In this document: positions 26,334 through 35,559 of the stretch, in pieces | How the letters are laid out: each line of letters begins with the position of its first letter | Position numbering within the stretch: the stretch's first letter is position 1 | Source: Bog-473 sp963807675 | GTDB taxonomy: Bacteria; Actinomycetota; Acidimicrobiia; Acidimicrobiales; RAAP-2 | Direction of reading: 5' to 3' | DNA length: 64,000 bases | NCBI GenBank assembly: GCA_963807675.1 | Contig: CAWECP010000007.1 | Coordinates: 155,342 to 219,341, forward strand | Notes under the pieces: model-generated | Told to the model about the DNA's origin: nothing | Seen by the model: only the letters and a program-made list of their open reading frames with translations | Database searches by the model: none | Position numbers and translations under genes: made by a program

Positions 26334-27149
26334 TCAGGGCCGCGCGGGCTGCCGCCGGGCGGCGACGGCCGAGTCGTAGGCGTGGCGGACCCGGAAGCGC
26401 CAGAAGAGGGCGAGCGTGTCGATCAGGAGCCACCACACGGCCTTGATGGAGATGGTGCTGCCGAAGCGCTCCTCAATCCGGACCGGCGCCTCCACGATGC
26501 GGGTGTAGCCGAGCTGCCGGGCCACCACCAGCAGCTCGAGGTCGAGCGCGAAGCGGCTCTCACGCAGGAGGGGGAGGACGTCCGCCATCACTTTGCCATC
26601 GACCAGCTTGATGCCGACCTGGGTGTCCTTCACACTGAGCCGGAACAGGAAATGGATGAGGTGCTGGTACCCCCATGAGTAGAGGTGCCGCAGCGGCGGG
26701 TAGTGCACCGAGCTCTCCGGGTGGCGCTTGCTGCCGATGATGATGTCCGCCTCCTCCGAGCGCATGATGGAGACGAAGGGGGCGAGGAACTCGGGCGAGA
26801 TGTCGCCGTCGGCGTCGATGAAGCCGAGGTACCGCCCCCGGCCCAGGCCGAGCCCCACCCGCAGCGCGTGGCCCTTGCCGACGTTGGTGTCGAACTCCAG
26901 GCGCCGGACCACGGTCTCGGGGAACCCTTCCAAGGTGAAGGGGCTGCCGTCGGTCGAGCCGTCCGAGACGGCGATGATCTCGAAGGTCATGTCCGAGGCG
27001 TCGAGCACCCGCAGCATGTGCTCGACGGTGGCGCGCAGGCGGGCACCGGGGTTGTAGTAGGGCACGACGATGGTGACGTCGAGCGACTGGTCGGGTAGCA
27101 CGCTCTGGTTGGGCTCGCCCGCGCTCGCTGGCTGAGTCACCGACACCAC
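26334..27149 (-). CDS. GT2 glycosyltransferase, dolichyl-phosphate sugar synthase-like
   Basis: A 271-residue GT-A enzyme: VTIVVPYYNPGARLRATVEH, AVSDGSTDGSP, NVGKGHALRVGLGLGRGRYL, and the metal/nucleotide motif GFIDADGDISPEFL (about residue 113). SVKDTQVGIKLVDGKV and YTRIVEAPVRIEERFGSTIS follow, as in dolichyl/polyprenyl-phosphate glucose or mannose synthases. It should move a sugar from a nucleotide donor to polyprenyl phosphate at the cytoplasmic face of the membrane. It has one weakly hydrophobic segment near the C-terminus (WWLLIDTLALFWRF). The proximity of the PIM-type operon fits a cell-envelope role (inference). Confidence 0.85.
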   Translation of the reverse strand: MVSVTQPASAGEPNQSVLPDQSLDVTIVVPYYNPGARLRATVEHMLRVLDASDMTFEIIAVSDGSTDGSPFTLEGFPETVVRRLEFDTNVGKGHALRVGLGLGRGRYLGFIDADGDISPEFLAPFVSIMRSEEADIIIGSKRHPESSVHYPPLRHLYSWGYQHLIHFLFRLSVKDTQVGIKLVDGKVMADVLPLLRESRFALDLELLVVARQLGYTRIVEAPVRIEERFGSTISIKAVWWLLIDTLALFWRFRVRHAYDSAVAARRQPARP

Positions 27150-27184
27150 CCCTCACGTCAAGCTCGATGCCGGCGGAGGAAGGC

Positions 27185-27512
27185 TGCCGCCTCCGCTCCG
27201 ACTGGCATCACACGGAGCGAGGCTACCCGACCAAAACGTCGCTTTGGCCCGCGGGCTGGCGCCACCGTGTTCTTGGACGAGCCGCTCAGGTCGGCCCGCT
27301 CACCTTGAACGTGCCGGTGCGGGTGCCCCTTGTTGGTCACGACGAACGTGTACTTGCCCGCGCCGAACGACGTCTTCGACAGGGTGAGCTTGTTGCCGGT
27401 CTCGGTCACGGTGACCGTCTCGGTCGACGCCCGGGCGGGGGCTGGTGACGACCGTGAGCGCGGCGGCGCCGTGGCCGGCCGCCAGCGAGGCGGCGGTGGT
27501 GCGGATATTCAC
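27185..27512 (-). pseudogene. Secreted cupredoxin-like protein, frameshifted
   Basis: GTG 27512 opens a signal-peptide-like start (NIRTTAASLAAGHGAAALTV, then VTSP). One extra C in the C5 run near 27437-27441 must be skipped to read ARASTETVTVTETGNKLTL, then SKTSFGAGKYTFVVTNKG, a plastocyanin/azurin-type strand pair. An extra G near 27347 and a compensating loss near 27300 lead to GTFKVSGP and LSGSSKNTVAP. The tail with the expected copper ligands (Cys, Met, second His) is not recognisable. It is probably a pseudogene of a small secreted copper-binding-fold protein. Confidence 0.55.
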
Positions 27513-27699
27513 GAGAGGGGCATCCCCGGTCGCGAACGTGGCACGCTGAGATACCGCGCACGGTACGCCCGTGATGGGCCGGCGCCGGCAGCGGAGCGCC
27601 TGACCAGGGGCGCTGCGGTCCCGGGGGGCGCCAAGGCCCCGATGGTAAACTGCTGTCCACAGCGCCTCGGTCCCCCCTTGGCGCACGACGAGGAGCGTC

Positions 27700-28698
27700 A
27701 TGTTCGACGGTCGTTGGCGAGCAGCGGTCGATCGGTCCACTGGTCCGGTCGGCCAGGCACTGCACCGCCGGGGTGTCACCGCTGATGTCCTGACCGCGAC
27801 CGGGCTGGTGTCGGCCACGGCCACGGCGGTCTCCGTGGCGACGGGCCACCTGCATCTCGCCATCCTCCTTCTCATCGTCACCGGCCTGCACGACCTGCTC
27901 GACGGCCCGGTGGCCAAGGCGGCCGGAACGGCGTCGGTGCGGGGTGCCTTCTTCGACTCGGTCACCGACCGCGTGGCGGACGCCGTCCTCATGCTCGGGT
28001 GCGCCTGGTACCTGGTGGACCGCCACGAGGGGCACACGGCGCTCCTCCCGATGGGCATCCTGGCCGTCACCGCCCTGATCTCCTACGAGCGTGCGAAGGC
28101 CGAGTCGCTCGGACTGTCGGCCAAGGGTGGCCTCATGGAGCGGGCGGAGCGGATGGTCGTGCTCGGCTTCGCCTTCCTCGGCGCCTCCTTCTTCGTGCCG
28201 GTGCTCTGGCTGCTCTTTGTCCTGGTCTCCATCACGGCCGCCGCCCGGTTCGTCAAGGTATGGAACGCCGCGTCGGGCCGTGACGAGGTGCTCCGGCGCC
28301 GCATTGAGGCTTGGCGGGAGGGTCGCGTGGACTCGCGCTGGCGGGCCTGGCGGGAGGGCCGCCAGACGGGAGGCGTGCCCCGCCGCGAGCCGGCCCGGCG
28401 CACGACCCGTTCCACCGGCGTCTCCGTGCGCTGGCGGGCCCGGCGCCAGGAGGCGCTGTCGAGCCGCTCCGGCCGGGCGCGTCGTGAGCGCCGGGAGCGG
28501 CCGCCACGTACCGCCCGCCATGCCGCTGGTTCGGCGCCGTCGTCGTCGTCGTCCCGTTCGACTTTCCGCCGGACGCGGTCGGGGTCCTCGCCTTCGGGCT
28601 CGGGTTCGTCTTCGGGGGTCGGGGTCGGGGTCGACTTCCTGATCAGGTTGGCGGCGGCCCGGGTCGCCGGCGGCTCCGCTGCACGTGAGCCCTCGTGA
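27700..28698 (+). CDS. pgsA: CDP-alcohol phosphatidyltransferase (phosphatidylinositol-phosphate synthase)
   Basis: This membrane enzyme of 332 residues has the CDP-alcohol transferase signature as HDLLDGPVAKAAGTASVRG then AFFDSVTDRVAD: D-x2-D-G-x2-A-(K)-x8-G-x3-D-x3-D. The usual Arg after Ala is Lys here; the four metal Asp are kept. Five to six hydrophobic helices cover residues 30-185. By gene context (acyltransferase and PimA follow with ATGA/GTGA overlaps) it should make phosphatidylinositol phosphate from CDP-diacylglycerol and inositol phosphate. The C-terminal 130 residues are an Arg/Ser-rich tail not found in typical 200-230-residue members. GAGGAGCG precedes the ATG. Confidence 0.85.
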   Translation: MFDGRWRAAVDRSTGPVGQALHRRGVTADVLTATGLVSATATAVSVATGHLHLAILLLIVTGLHDLLDGPVAKAAGTASVRGAFFDSVTDRVADAVLMLGCAWYLVDRHEGHTALLPMGILAVTALISYERAKAESLGLSAKGGLMERAERMVVLGFAFLGASFFVPVLWLLFVLVSITAAARFVKVWNAASGRDEVLRRRIEAWREGRVDSRWRAWREGRQTGGVPRREPARRTTRSTGVSVRWRARRQEALSSRSGRARRERRERPPRTARHAAGSAPSSSSSRSTFRRTRSGSSPSGSGSSSGVGVGVDFLIRLAAARVAGGSAAREPS

Positions 28699-29609
28699 GC
28701 GTGGACTGGCGCGCCAAGTCGAGGTATCTGGCCTACCGCGGCCTCGGCGAGGCCATGGGCAACATCCCGGCCCCGATCGCCTACGGCGCCGCCGGCGTGG
28801 TCGCCCGTTTCATGGCCTGGCGTGGTGGGCCGGCGCTGGAGATGAACGAGCGTCACATGCGGCGTGTCCTCCTGAGCGAATGCCCTGACGGGGTGGAGCC
28901 CGACCCGGCCCTGGTGCGCCGATGGAGCAAGCGCACCTTCGCCTCCTACGCGCGGTACTGGGCCGACGGGGCGCGGCTGCCCTACGTCAGCGAGGCGGGC
29001 GTGCGGGCGCGCTTCTGGATCGAGGAGGGGGACGAGCACCTGCGCGCCGCCTTCGCGCTGGGACGGGGCATCGTCATGGCGTTGCCGCACGTCGGCAGCT
29101 GGGAGTGGGGTGGCGCCTGGCTCGCGCTCGAAGGCATGCCGATGTCGGCCGTCGTGGAACGCCTCGATCCCGAGGAGCTGTTCGAGTGGTTCGCCGCCCA
29201 GCGGGCCGCCATGGGACTGACGGCGGTCCCGCTCGGCGAGGGCTCCAGCCAGGCCATGCTGCGCACGCTCAAGGACGGCCTGCTGGCGGGACTGGTCAGC
29301 GACCGCGACCTGGCGGGCAACGGGGTGGAGGTCGAGTTCTTCGGCGAGCGGACGACCCTGCCCGGTGGAGCGGCCACCCTGGCCCTGCGCACCGGGGCGC
29401 CGCTGGTGCCGGTGGTGGTCTACGCCGGCCCGGGGGATTGGCACACCGGTGTCGTGCACGCGCCGATCGACACCAGCCGCCAGGACACCCTGCGCAAGGA
29501 CGTGGCCCGGGTCACGCAGGATCTGGCCTCCGTCTTCGAGTACGACATCCGCGCCCGGCCCGAGCAGTGGCACCTCTACCAGCCGAACTGGCCGAGCGAC
29601 CCGCGATGA
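28695..29609 (+). CDS. Lipid A-type acyltransferase, phosphatidylinositol mannoside acyltransferase-like
   Basis: A 304-residue LpxL/HtrB-type acyltransferase. The block ALPHVGSWEWGGAWLALEGM holds the catalytic His with an acidic residue four positions later (H-x4-E). LSDRDLAGNGVEVEFFGE-like strands and LVPVVVYAGPGDWH follow, as in PatA, which puts an acyl chain on the mannose of phosphatidylinositol mannosides. Its GTG overlaps the pgsA stop by four bases (GTGA) and its own stop overlaps the next ATG (ATGA). The three are therefore one translationally coupled operon acting at the inner membrane face. Confidence 0.85.
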   Translation: MSVDWRAKSRYLAYRGLGEAMGNIPAPIAYGAAGVVARFMAWRGGPALEMNERHMRRVLLSECPDGVEPDPALVRRWSKRTFASYARYWADGARLPYVSEAGVRARFWIEEGDEHLRAAFALGRGIVMALPHVGSWEWGGAWLALEGMPMSAVVERLDPEELFEWFAAQRAAMGLTAVPLGEGSSQAMLRTLKDGLLAGLVSDRDLAGNGVEVEFFGERTTLPGGAATLALRTGAPLVPVVVYAGPGDWHTGVVHAPIDTSRQDTLRKDVARVTQDLASVFEYDIRARPEQWHLYQPNWPSDPR

Positions 29610-30709
29610 GGGTGGCCATGATCTCGCCGTACGCGCTCACCCGCCACGGGGGCGCCCAGGGCCAGGCCATCGGGTTGGCGCGCTCGTTGCGCTCGCTGGG
29701 CCACGAGGTCACCGTGCTGGGCCCGGCCGACCCCGATGTGCCCGTGCCCGAGGAGGCCGGCGACCACGTGGTGATCGGCCGGCCCACCGGTGTCAGCCGC
29801 AACGGCTCGGTGGTGCCGTTGGCCCTTTCGCCCCTGGCCCCGGTGCGTACGTGGCGGGCCGTACACGCCGGCGGGTTCGACGTGGCACACGTCCACGAGC
29901 CATTGGCGCCGCTGACGGCCTACGGGCTCGTCCTCCGCCCGCCGGTCCCGATGGTCGCCACGTACCACCGGGACGGGCTCGACCCGTGGGTGCGGCGCCT
30001 GCGGCCCCTGTCCGGGCGCGTCGGCCGGCGCATGCAGGTCCGTGTCGCCGTCTCGGAGGCGGCGCGGCAGACGGCCCTGGCGTCGGGCGGCGGGGACTTC
30101 GAGGTGCTCTTCAACGGCGTCGAGGTGGAGCGCTTCGAGACGGCCTCGCCGGTGCGCGACGACCAGGGGCGCCCCACCGTGCTGTTCGTCGGCCGCCACG
30201 AGCAGCGCAAGGGCCTGGCGGTGCTGCTCGACGCCTTCGAGATGGTCGAGCGTCCCGCCGTCCTGTGGGTGGCCGGGCAGGGGCCGGCCACCGAGGTGCA
30301 GCGGCGCCGGCATCCGCCGTCGGACCGGGTGCACTGGCTGGGGCCGATCGACGACCGGGAGAAGGCGTCCCGGCTGGCCGGCGCCGACGTCCTGTGCGTG
30401 CCGTCGCTGCACGGAGAATCCTTCGGCGTGGTGCTGCTCGAAGGCATGGCCGCCGGGTGCGCCGTGGTGGCCTCGGACATCGCCGGGTACCGGGCGGCGG
30501 CCGGGGCGCACGCCGAGCTGGTGCCGCCGGGCGATCCCCGGCGGTGGGCGCGCGCCCTGGGGTCGGCGCTGGCCGATGCGGTCGAAGGCAGCGGGTTGTC
30601 GGCCCCCGAGGCGCGCAAGGCGGCGCGGGAGCACGCCCGGGCGTACTCGATGGACGTCTTGGCGGAGCGCTACGTCGAAGCGTACGCGCGTGCCATCGCG
30701 TCGGGTTGA
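29606..30709 (+). CDS. pimA: GT4 glycosyltransferase, phosphatidylinositol mannosyltransferase-like
   Basis: A 367-residue GT-B enzyme starting MRVAMISPYALTRHGGAQGQ, with the N-terminal Gly-rich loop of GT4 mannosyltransferases. FDVAHVHEPLAPLTAYGLVL and TYHRDGLDPW follow, as in PimA, then VLFVGRHEQRKGLAVLLDAF and the E-x7-E motif in HGESFGVVLLEGMAAG (about residues 271-286) that binds the nucleotide sugar. It should transfer mannose from GDP-mannose to phosphatidylinositol. Operon position behind the PI-phosphate synthase and acyltransferase supports the name. The usual next neighbours (pdxS and so on) are 22 kb away here. Confidence 0.85.
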   Translation: MRVAMISPYALTRHGGAQGQAIGLARSLRSLGHEVTVLGPADPDVPVPEEAGDHVVIGRPTGVSRNGSVVPLALSPLAPVRTWRAVHAGGFDVAHVHEPLAPLTAYGLVLRPPVPMVATYHRDGLDPWVRRLRPLSGRVGRRMQVRVAVSEAARQTALASGGGDFEVLFNGVEVERFETASPVRDDQGRPTVLFVGRHEQRKGLAVLLDAFEMVERPAVLWVAGQGPATEVQRRRHPPSDRVHWLGPIDDREKASRLAGADVLCVPSLHGESFGVVLLEGMAAGCAVVASDIAGYRAAAGAHAELVPPGDPRRWARALGSALADAVEGSGLSAPEARKAAREHARAYSMDVLAERYVEAYARAIASG

Positions 30710-30734
30710 CGGAGTTCGAGCGCTCCGTCCACGG

Positions 30735-31222
30735 AGCGGGTCTTCGGGTCGAGCCGGCGAGGACGAGACGATGCTGTACTGGGAGACCGCCGACCAGGAT
30801 CCATCGCTCGACGATGCAATGCTCGAGTGGGCCGCGATCTGGAAGCCGCTCCCCAAGGTGGTGTTCTCCACCACGCTGTCGGGGGTGCAGGGCAATGCCC
30901 GCCTGGCCTCCGGCGGCCTGGCGGAGGAGATCGAGCGGTGGCGAGCCGAACCGGGGGAGGGCGAGATCGCGATCGGCGGCGCGACGCTCGCCGCCGAGGC
31001 GGCCGCGTTGGGTCTGATCGACGAATACTGCGCCCGGGTCTACCCGGTGCTGGTCGGCGGCGGCATTCCGTACTTCTCCCAGCACGGACGCCGGGTGGAT
31101 CTCGAACTCGTCGAGTCCCGGACCTTCAGCTCGGGGGTCGTCTACCTCCGCTACCGCGTGGCGCGCCAGCCGGCTCATGCGGCGCATGCGGCACATGAGC
31201 CGAGCCCTCGAGGGCGGCTGAC
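30735..31222 (+). pseudogene. Dihydrofolate reductase-like (RibD C-terminal) fragment
   Basis: From about 30771 the frame reads MLYWETADQDPSLDDAMLEW, then KPLPKVVFSTTLSGVQGNAR, EIAIGGATLAAEAAALGLID, RVYPVLVGGGIPYF and ESRTFSSGVVYLRYRV. This is the second two-thirds of the actinobacterial dihydrofolate-reductase-family protein (RibD C-terminal domain fold). The N-terminal 50-60 residues with the first strand and NADPH loop are missing, and the frame has no stop directly after the family end. The deletion point lies just after the pimA stop. It marks where foreign DNA joins the core operon. Confidence 0.65.
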
Positions 31223-31291
31223 CCGGAAACGGCAGAGGGCCGAAGCGCAGAATGATCTCAACCCCGAGGCCGACCCGCTGGGAGGAGTCGA

Positions 31292-31723
31292 ATGGAGACG
31301 ATTTACGAGCACGCCGGTGGAGACGAGGCCATTCATCGGCTCGAGGAGATCTTCTACGACAAGGTGCTCGGAGATCCCATCCTCGGCACGGTGTTCACCG
31401 AGAGAGTGCCGACACACGTTGACCATCTCACGTGGTTCACCGCCGAGTCCTTCGGGGGTCCGGACAGGTTTAGCCGTGAACTCGGATTCCAGTACCTCAT
31501 TGACGTCCATCGTCATCTGCAGATCACCGATGAGCAAAAACAGCGATTCGTGACCCTCTACCTCCAAGCGATTGAAGAGGCTGCTCTGCCCGATGACGGG
31601 CCTTTCCGAGATGCGGTCCGATCTCACCTCGAGTTCGGCGCAGACGTTGCCCAGCAAAACTCGTGGGCCGAGGAGGATTCCGATCTGCATCCCATCCGTG
31701 AGGTGCCCCGCTGGTCGTGGTAG
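31292..31723 (+). CDS. Group II truncated haemoglobin-like protein
   Basis: A 143-residue globin: METIYEHAGGDEAIHRLEEI at the A/B helices, FYDKVLGDPILGTVFTERVP, the HVDHLTWFTAESFGGPDRFS stretch, and LIDVHRHLQITDEQKQRFV with the proximal His. This pattern is that of the trHbO-type (group II) globins, with the extended C-terminal AQQNSWAEEDSD and PIREVPRWSW seen in actinobacterial members. It binds haem and O2 or NO in the cytoplasm, probably for detoxification or O2 supply. The ATG at 31292 follows GGAGGAG. It stands alone. Confidence 0.85.
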   Translation: METIYEHAGGDEAIHRLEEIFYDKVLGDPILGTVFTERVPTHVDHLTWFTAESFGGPDRFSRELGFQYLIDVHRHLQITDEQKQRFVTLYLQAIEEAALPDDGPFRDAVRSHLEFGADVAQQNSWAEEDSDLHPIREVPRWSW

Positions 31724-31808
31724 CTCTCCGTCGCGACCTGCCCGAAGACGCACCTTCTTGGGGTGTCGTCGTCGCCGGCAGCTGGTGGCGTTGCGCGAAC
31801 GTGCCCTT

Positions 31809-32555
31809 TTAGGCGGACCGTAGATGAGGGCGTAGTGACGCCCCGACCTGGTCCGCGATAGCCACGGCCACCACTCGTCGTTCCAGCGAGACCTCATACC
31901 CGGGGGTCGGCGTCATGACGAAACGGCCCAGGTCGTGGCCTTGGCTTTGCACCACCAACTCGATCTCCGAACCCGGCAGCCCCATTCGATCGACGCCCCA
32001 GAGCCTGCCTCCGAGGAAGACCTGTCCATCATGCTCGAGCCGCATCATGGGACGGTCGCCCGAGCCGCCCTCGTAGCGGCACGCTCGAAGGTGCAACAGG
32101 TTGATCAGTTCGTTCCGCACCCGTTCAACCACCTCCCGGGAGGGTGCGCCCGACGTGGCGAGTTCCGAGACGTCGTGGATCAGGCCGACGTAGTCCGCTT
32201 CCTCGGCTGCCACCGCATGGTGATGACGGTTGCGGGCCGCGAGCTCGGTCACGATGATTCCCACCACGAAGAGACTGACGGCAGTCTCGATGTCCGGCCG
32301 GTGGGTGATAGCGAGCCTCTCGTAAGGGCGGGTGAGGAAGAAGTCGAACCACAAGGTGGCAGAGACCGTGGCCACGAACCCACAGAACCGGTTGCCCAGC
32401 GCCGCCACCGCGACGATGACCGCGACCAGGATCAGTGCGGAAGCGGTGTTGGCGAAGCTCGATCGGAAGGGGACGAGGATTGCCGCCACCCCGAGCGGTA
32501 GGACCACCGCGGCGACGAAGGCGATCTGGTCTCTGTGAAGCCGGATCCTCTCCAT
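31809..32555 (-). CDS. DUF4118 membrane protein with GAF-like C-terminal domain
   Basis: A 248-residue protein starting MERIRLHRDQIAFVAAVVLP. Four hydrophobic helices (about residues 10-105) contain the KdpD-type DUF4118 pattern NRFCGFVATVSATLWFDFFL, TRPYERLAI. After a charged stretch (RNRHHHAVAAEEADYVGLIH) the remainder resembles a GAF domain: LLHLRACRYE, VVQSQGHDLGRFVMTPTPG, VVAVAIADQVGASL. No histidine kinase domain follows, so it could be a stripped sensor subunit. GAGG precedes ATG 32555. There are no kdpABC or response-regulator genes next to it. Confidence 0.8.
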   Translation of the reverse strand: MERIRLHRDQIAFVAAVVLPLGVAAILVPFRSSFANTASALILVAVIVAVAALGNRFCGFVATVSATLWFDFFLTRPYERLAITHRPDIETAVSLFVVGIIVTELAARNRHHHAVAAEEADYVGLIHDVSELATSGAPSREVVERVRNELINLLHLRACRYEGGSGDRPMMRLEHDGQVFLGGRLWGVDRMGLPGSEIELVVQSQGHDLGRFVMTPTPGYEVSLERRVVAVAIADQVGASLRPHLRSA

Positions 32556-32815
32556 GGCTACCTCACTTCGGTCTGTTCTCCCCAGTTTTCCACGACGGAC
32601 CGCGGCCGGGGGAGAGGTGCCCCCTTCAAATGGCCAGATGGCTCCTGCGCCGAATCCGGCCCTCGCGTCTGCACGGTGAGCACGGTCCCGTCTCGCGTGG
32701 CCCGAACGTCCGGCCGGTGACTCCATGTGATGTCGCCCGGACGGCGGGGCAGGCACCGGGGGACACTCGACCGAGGAGGCGACGCCCCCCGAAGTCGACC
32801 ACGTAGGCTCGGCCC

Positions 32816-33613
32816 ATGGTCACGCCCCGCACGCATGGTCACGTCGACATCGACGGCCTGGCCGTGTTTTACGAGTCCGAAGGCGACGGCGAGACCATTG
32901 TGCTCCTGCATGGAGGGTTGGCGGACAACTCCACGTGGGCTGCGCAGTTCTCGGGGTTGGCACCGTACCGCGGCGTGGTGGCGCCTGAGCGCCAGGCGCA
33001 GGGCCATACTCCTGACCGGGATGGCCCGTTGACGTATCAGGGTATGACCGAGCAGACCGCCAGCTTCCTCGTCGCCCTCGGACTCGGCCCGGTCGATCTG
33101 CTTGGTTGGAGCGACGGAGGCATGGTGGGGACCCTCATCGCAGCAGAGCACCCCGGACTCGTCCGGACCCTGACCGTCACGGGATCCGGCTTCTCCAGCA
33201 CCGGATACGTCCCGGGAGCGATGGAGGCCCTCGTGGCCCTCACGCCCGACGATGAGGACATGGTGATGTTCGCCGCCATGTACGCCCAGGCCTCTCCGGA
33301 CGGCCCTGAACACTTCCCCGAGGTCTGGGAGAAAATCCGCACCATGTGGGCCGAGGCCTTCGACTGGACGGCAAAGGTGCAGCAGATCTCGGCACCGACT
33401 CTTGTCATCGTCGGCGATGACGACTACATCAGCGTGGAACACGCACAGGAGTTCTCGCGTTCCGTCGAGAACGGGCAACTGGCCGTTGTGCCCGGCGCGT
33501 CCCACCTCGTCCCGATGGAGAAGCCGGATCTCTTCAACCAGCTCGTGCTCGATTTCACGTCGAACCCGTTTCCCGAAACGTTGATGCCGCTCCGGCGTCG
33601 GGCCAGCGGGTAG
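32816..33613 (+). CDS. Alpha/beta hydrolase
   Basis: A 265-residue alpha/beta hydrolase. ETIVLLHGGLADNSTWAAQF supplies the oxyanion region, DLLGWSDGGMVGTLIAAEHP holds the nucleophile Ser in GWSDGG (about residue 100), VIVGDDDYISVEHA the acidic residue and VPGASHLVPMEKP the catalytic His. The DGG after the nucleophile and the short cap fit esterase or haloalkane-type serine hydrolases; the substrate is unknown. ATG 32816 or the GTG just after it is plausible. It is divergent from the DUF4118 gene. Confidence 0.85.
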   Translation: MVTPRTHGHVDIDGLAVFYESEGDGETIVLLHGGLADNSTWAAQFSGLAPYRGVVAPERQAQGHTPDRDGPLTYQGMTEQTASFLVALGLGPVDLLGWSDGGMVGTLIAAEHPGLVRTLTVTGSGFSSTGYVPGAMEALVALTPDDEDMVMFAAMYAQASPDGPEHFPEVWEKIRTMWAEAFDWTAKVQQISAPTLVIVGDDDYISVEHAQEFSRSVENGQLAVVPGASHLVPMEKPDLFNQLVLDFTSNPFPETLMPLRRRASG

Positions 33614-33783
33614 CGGCGCCGAACTACGCCGTCCTCCCTCGGGCGCTGCCGCACACCTCGGCTGCCCTGCTGCGTGGACGCGAGGAACGAACGCCGAAGG
33701 CTGCTGTCGGAGGTGAGCCACCTGCCCTCGCCTGTCGGACAGTGGACGGTCGGGGGTCCGAGATGGTCCAACTGCCGTCAGCG

Positions 33784-34467
33784 TCACCAAGCGAGTTCGT
33801 CGTCGCCCTCCTGGAAGGTGCCCGTGGGGCCGTCCGGGCCGATTGTGGCCATGCGCACGATTACCTCTGCGCCCTTCTCGACCGGCTGCCCGGCACCACT
33901 GAACGGAGTGAGGTCGGTAGCGGTGAAGCCCGGCTCGACAGCATTGAATTTGATTCCTGGAAAGGTCTTGGCGTACTGAACAGTGAGCATCGAGACGGCG
34001 GCCTTACTCGAGCCGTAGACGATGCTGGGGAAGTGGAACTGGCGCCGCTCCGGATTCGTCACGGCCCAGAATGAGCCGAGGGCGCTCGAGACGTTTACCA
34101 CGACCGGATTCTCGGACCGCTCCAGGAGTGGGAGTGCGGCCTGGGTGACACGGATGAGACCGATCACATTGGTATCGAATACCTTCTGTGCGATCGGACC
34201 GGTGACGTCGGCGGTACTGATGCCGGCGTTGTTCACGAGGACGTCCAGATGGCCCTCGCGCTCGGCGATGACACCCAGTGCGGTCTCAACCGACCAGTCG
34301 TCAGTGACGTCGAGCTGCACGAACTGGCCGCCGAGCGCAGTTGCCGCCACCTCTCCACGCTCGGCGCTACGCGCTCCCAGGAACACGGTATGCCCCCGCT
34401 CGATCAACTGTCGGGCCGTGTCGTAGCCGAGACCCTTGTTGGCTCCGGTGATCAGCGTCACGGTCAT
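33784..34467 (-). CDS. Short-chain dehydrogenase/reductase
   Basis: A 227-residue classical SDR. TLITGANKGLGYDTARQLIE holds TGxxxGxG, QLDVTDDWS the adenine side, LVNNAGIST the NAG motif, NVSSALGSF the catalytic Ser, and IVYGSSKAAVSML the YxxxK pair. All catalytic residues are present, so it should oxidise or reduce an alcohol or carbonyl with NAD(P). GAGGAG lies nine bases before the ATG. A monocistronic gene whose substrate is unknown. Confidence 0.85.
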   Translation of the reverse strand: MTVTLITGANKGLGYDTARQLIERGHTVFLGARSAERGEVAATALGGQFVQLDVTDDWSVETALGVIAEREGHLDVLVNNAGISTADVTGPIAQKVFDTNVIGLIRVTQAALPLLERSENPVVVNVSSALGSFWAVTNPERRQFHFPSIVYGSSKAAVSMLTVQYAKTFPGIKFNAVEPGFTATDLTPFSGAGQPVEKGAEVIVRMATIGPDGPTGTFQEGDDELAW

Positions 34468-34640
34468 TTCTCGGTGCTCCTCTCATCGCGGTCGAGCTGT
34501 CGGGTCCTCGAACGACGGGTCGCAGACTGACCGACCGTAGCGGGGTGAGTTCCTTCCGCCGGCTCGGCAGTCCGGTACGGGCGTGGCGAGTGGACTCTCC
34601 CCGGGTCGGATGGCTGTCGCCCAGCGGCGTCCCGCAATCC

Positions 34641-35534
34641 CTACGGCCAGCGCCCCGCCCGGTCGATTCGGTTCGTCGAGCCGCCGTAGCGCAGCTCGAC
34701 CAGGCCGCGTGCCCGGTCGTAACGGGCGTTGGCGTTCGGCATCGGGCGGTTGTTCCCGAAGGGGAAGACAGGGTATTCGGTCGACCCGCGCCGGCAGGGC
34801 TGCCCGTCGCCGTAGGCCATGAGGTCGACGTCCCAGGGCGGTACGTCGCTCCAGCGTCCGGCGTGGCTGTAGACCTCCATGAATGCCGTGGAGGCCTCCT
34901 CGATCATCGCCGGCACGGAGGCATGTCGCCGGGGAAACGCCAGACCCCCAATCCACGTCCGATCACCAAGTAGTCGGGGACGGCCCGGGTCGATGCCCCG
35001 AGGAGCCGTCGGCTGGATGGAGAGGTCGAACCAGTCGGCGGGAACGTGAAGCTGGGCCGCAGGTTCGGAACGGTCAAGCGTGACCCGGTAATCCCCGACG
35101 ACCCAGGGATAGGGCCGGCGCACCCCGACGAAGCGACCCTCGTGGGTGCCGAGTTCCCGGAAGCCCCCGGGGGCCAGGCGGGTGGCGTCGGCGTCAAAGG
35201 TCCACCACGTGGAGAAGATGAGCCCCTTGCCGGCACCTCGACCGCGCCCCGGGTCCGAGATGTCGGTCTGCAGGCCGAGGTAGAACGTCGAGCCGTCGAT
35301 GTTGCCCTGGGCCAGGGCAAGGTAGATCCCTACCGAGCTTGTCGGGTCGGCGAGCACCGTCAGGTCCCACTCCAGTGCGGCCACCGGAGCCGCGAGTTCC
35401 CAGCGGACGTAGATTCCCGCCACCGGCAAGCGGATCTTTCGGTCGAGGTCGCGACTCCGTCCGGGCGCCTCAGGTTCCGGCGCCGGGGATGTACCCCGGA
35501 CTCGCCCGAGCAGGCCGCGCAGTCGGGACTTCAT
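34641..35534 (-). CDS. Hypothetical protein, 297 aa, beta-rich
   Basis: I do not recognise the family with confidence. The protein begins with a short basic stretch (MKSRLRGLLGRVRG), then a chain of beta-rich segments: LPVAGIYVRWELAAPVAALE, GSTFYLGLQTDIS, GLIFSTWWTFDAD, PYPWVVGDYRVTLDR, and a Trp/Gly-rich end (DVPPWDVDLMAYGDG, FPFGNNRPMPNANARY). There is no clear signal peptide. It could be a jelly-roll type carbohydrate-related or DUF3472-like protein, but this is a weak impression. A GTG three codons upstream (35543) is an alternative start. Confidence 0.6.
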   Translation of the reverse strand: MKSRLRGLLGRVRGTSPAPEPEAPGRSRDLDRKIRLPVAGIYVRWELAAPVAALEWDLTVLADPTSSVGIYLALAQGNIDGSTFYLGLQTDISDPGRGRGAGKGLIFSTWWTFDADATRLAPGGFRELGTHEGRFVGVRRPYPWVVGDYRVTLDRSEPAAQLHVPADWFDLSIQPTAPRGIDPGRPRLLGDRTWIGGLAFPRRHASVPAMIEEASTAFMEVYSHAGRWSDVPPWDVDLMAYGDGQPCRRGSTEYPVFPFGNNRPMPNANARYDRARGLVELRYGGSTNRIDRAGRWP

Positions 35535-35559
35535 CGTCACCACGAAAGCGTCCTTCGTG

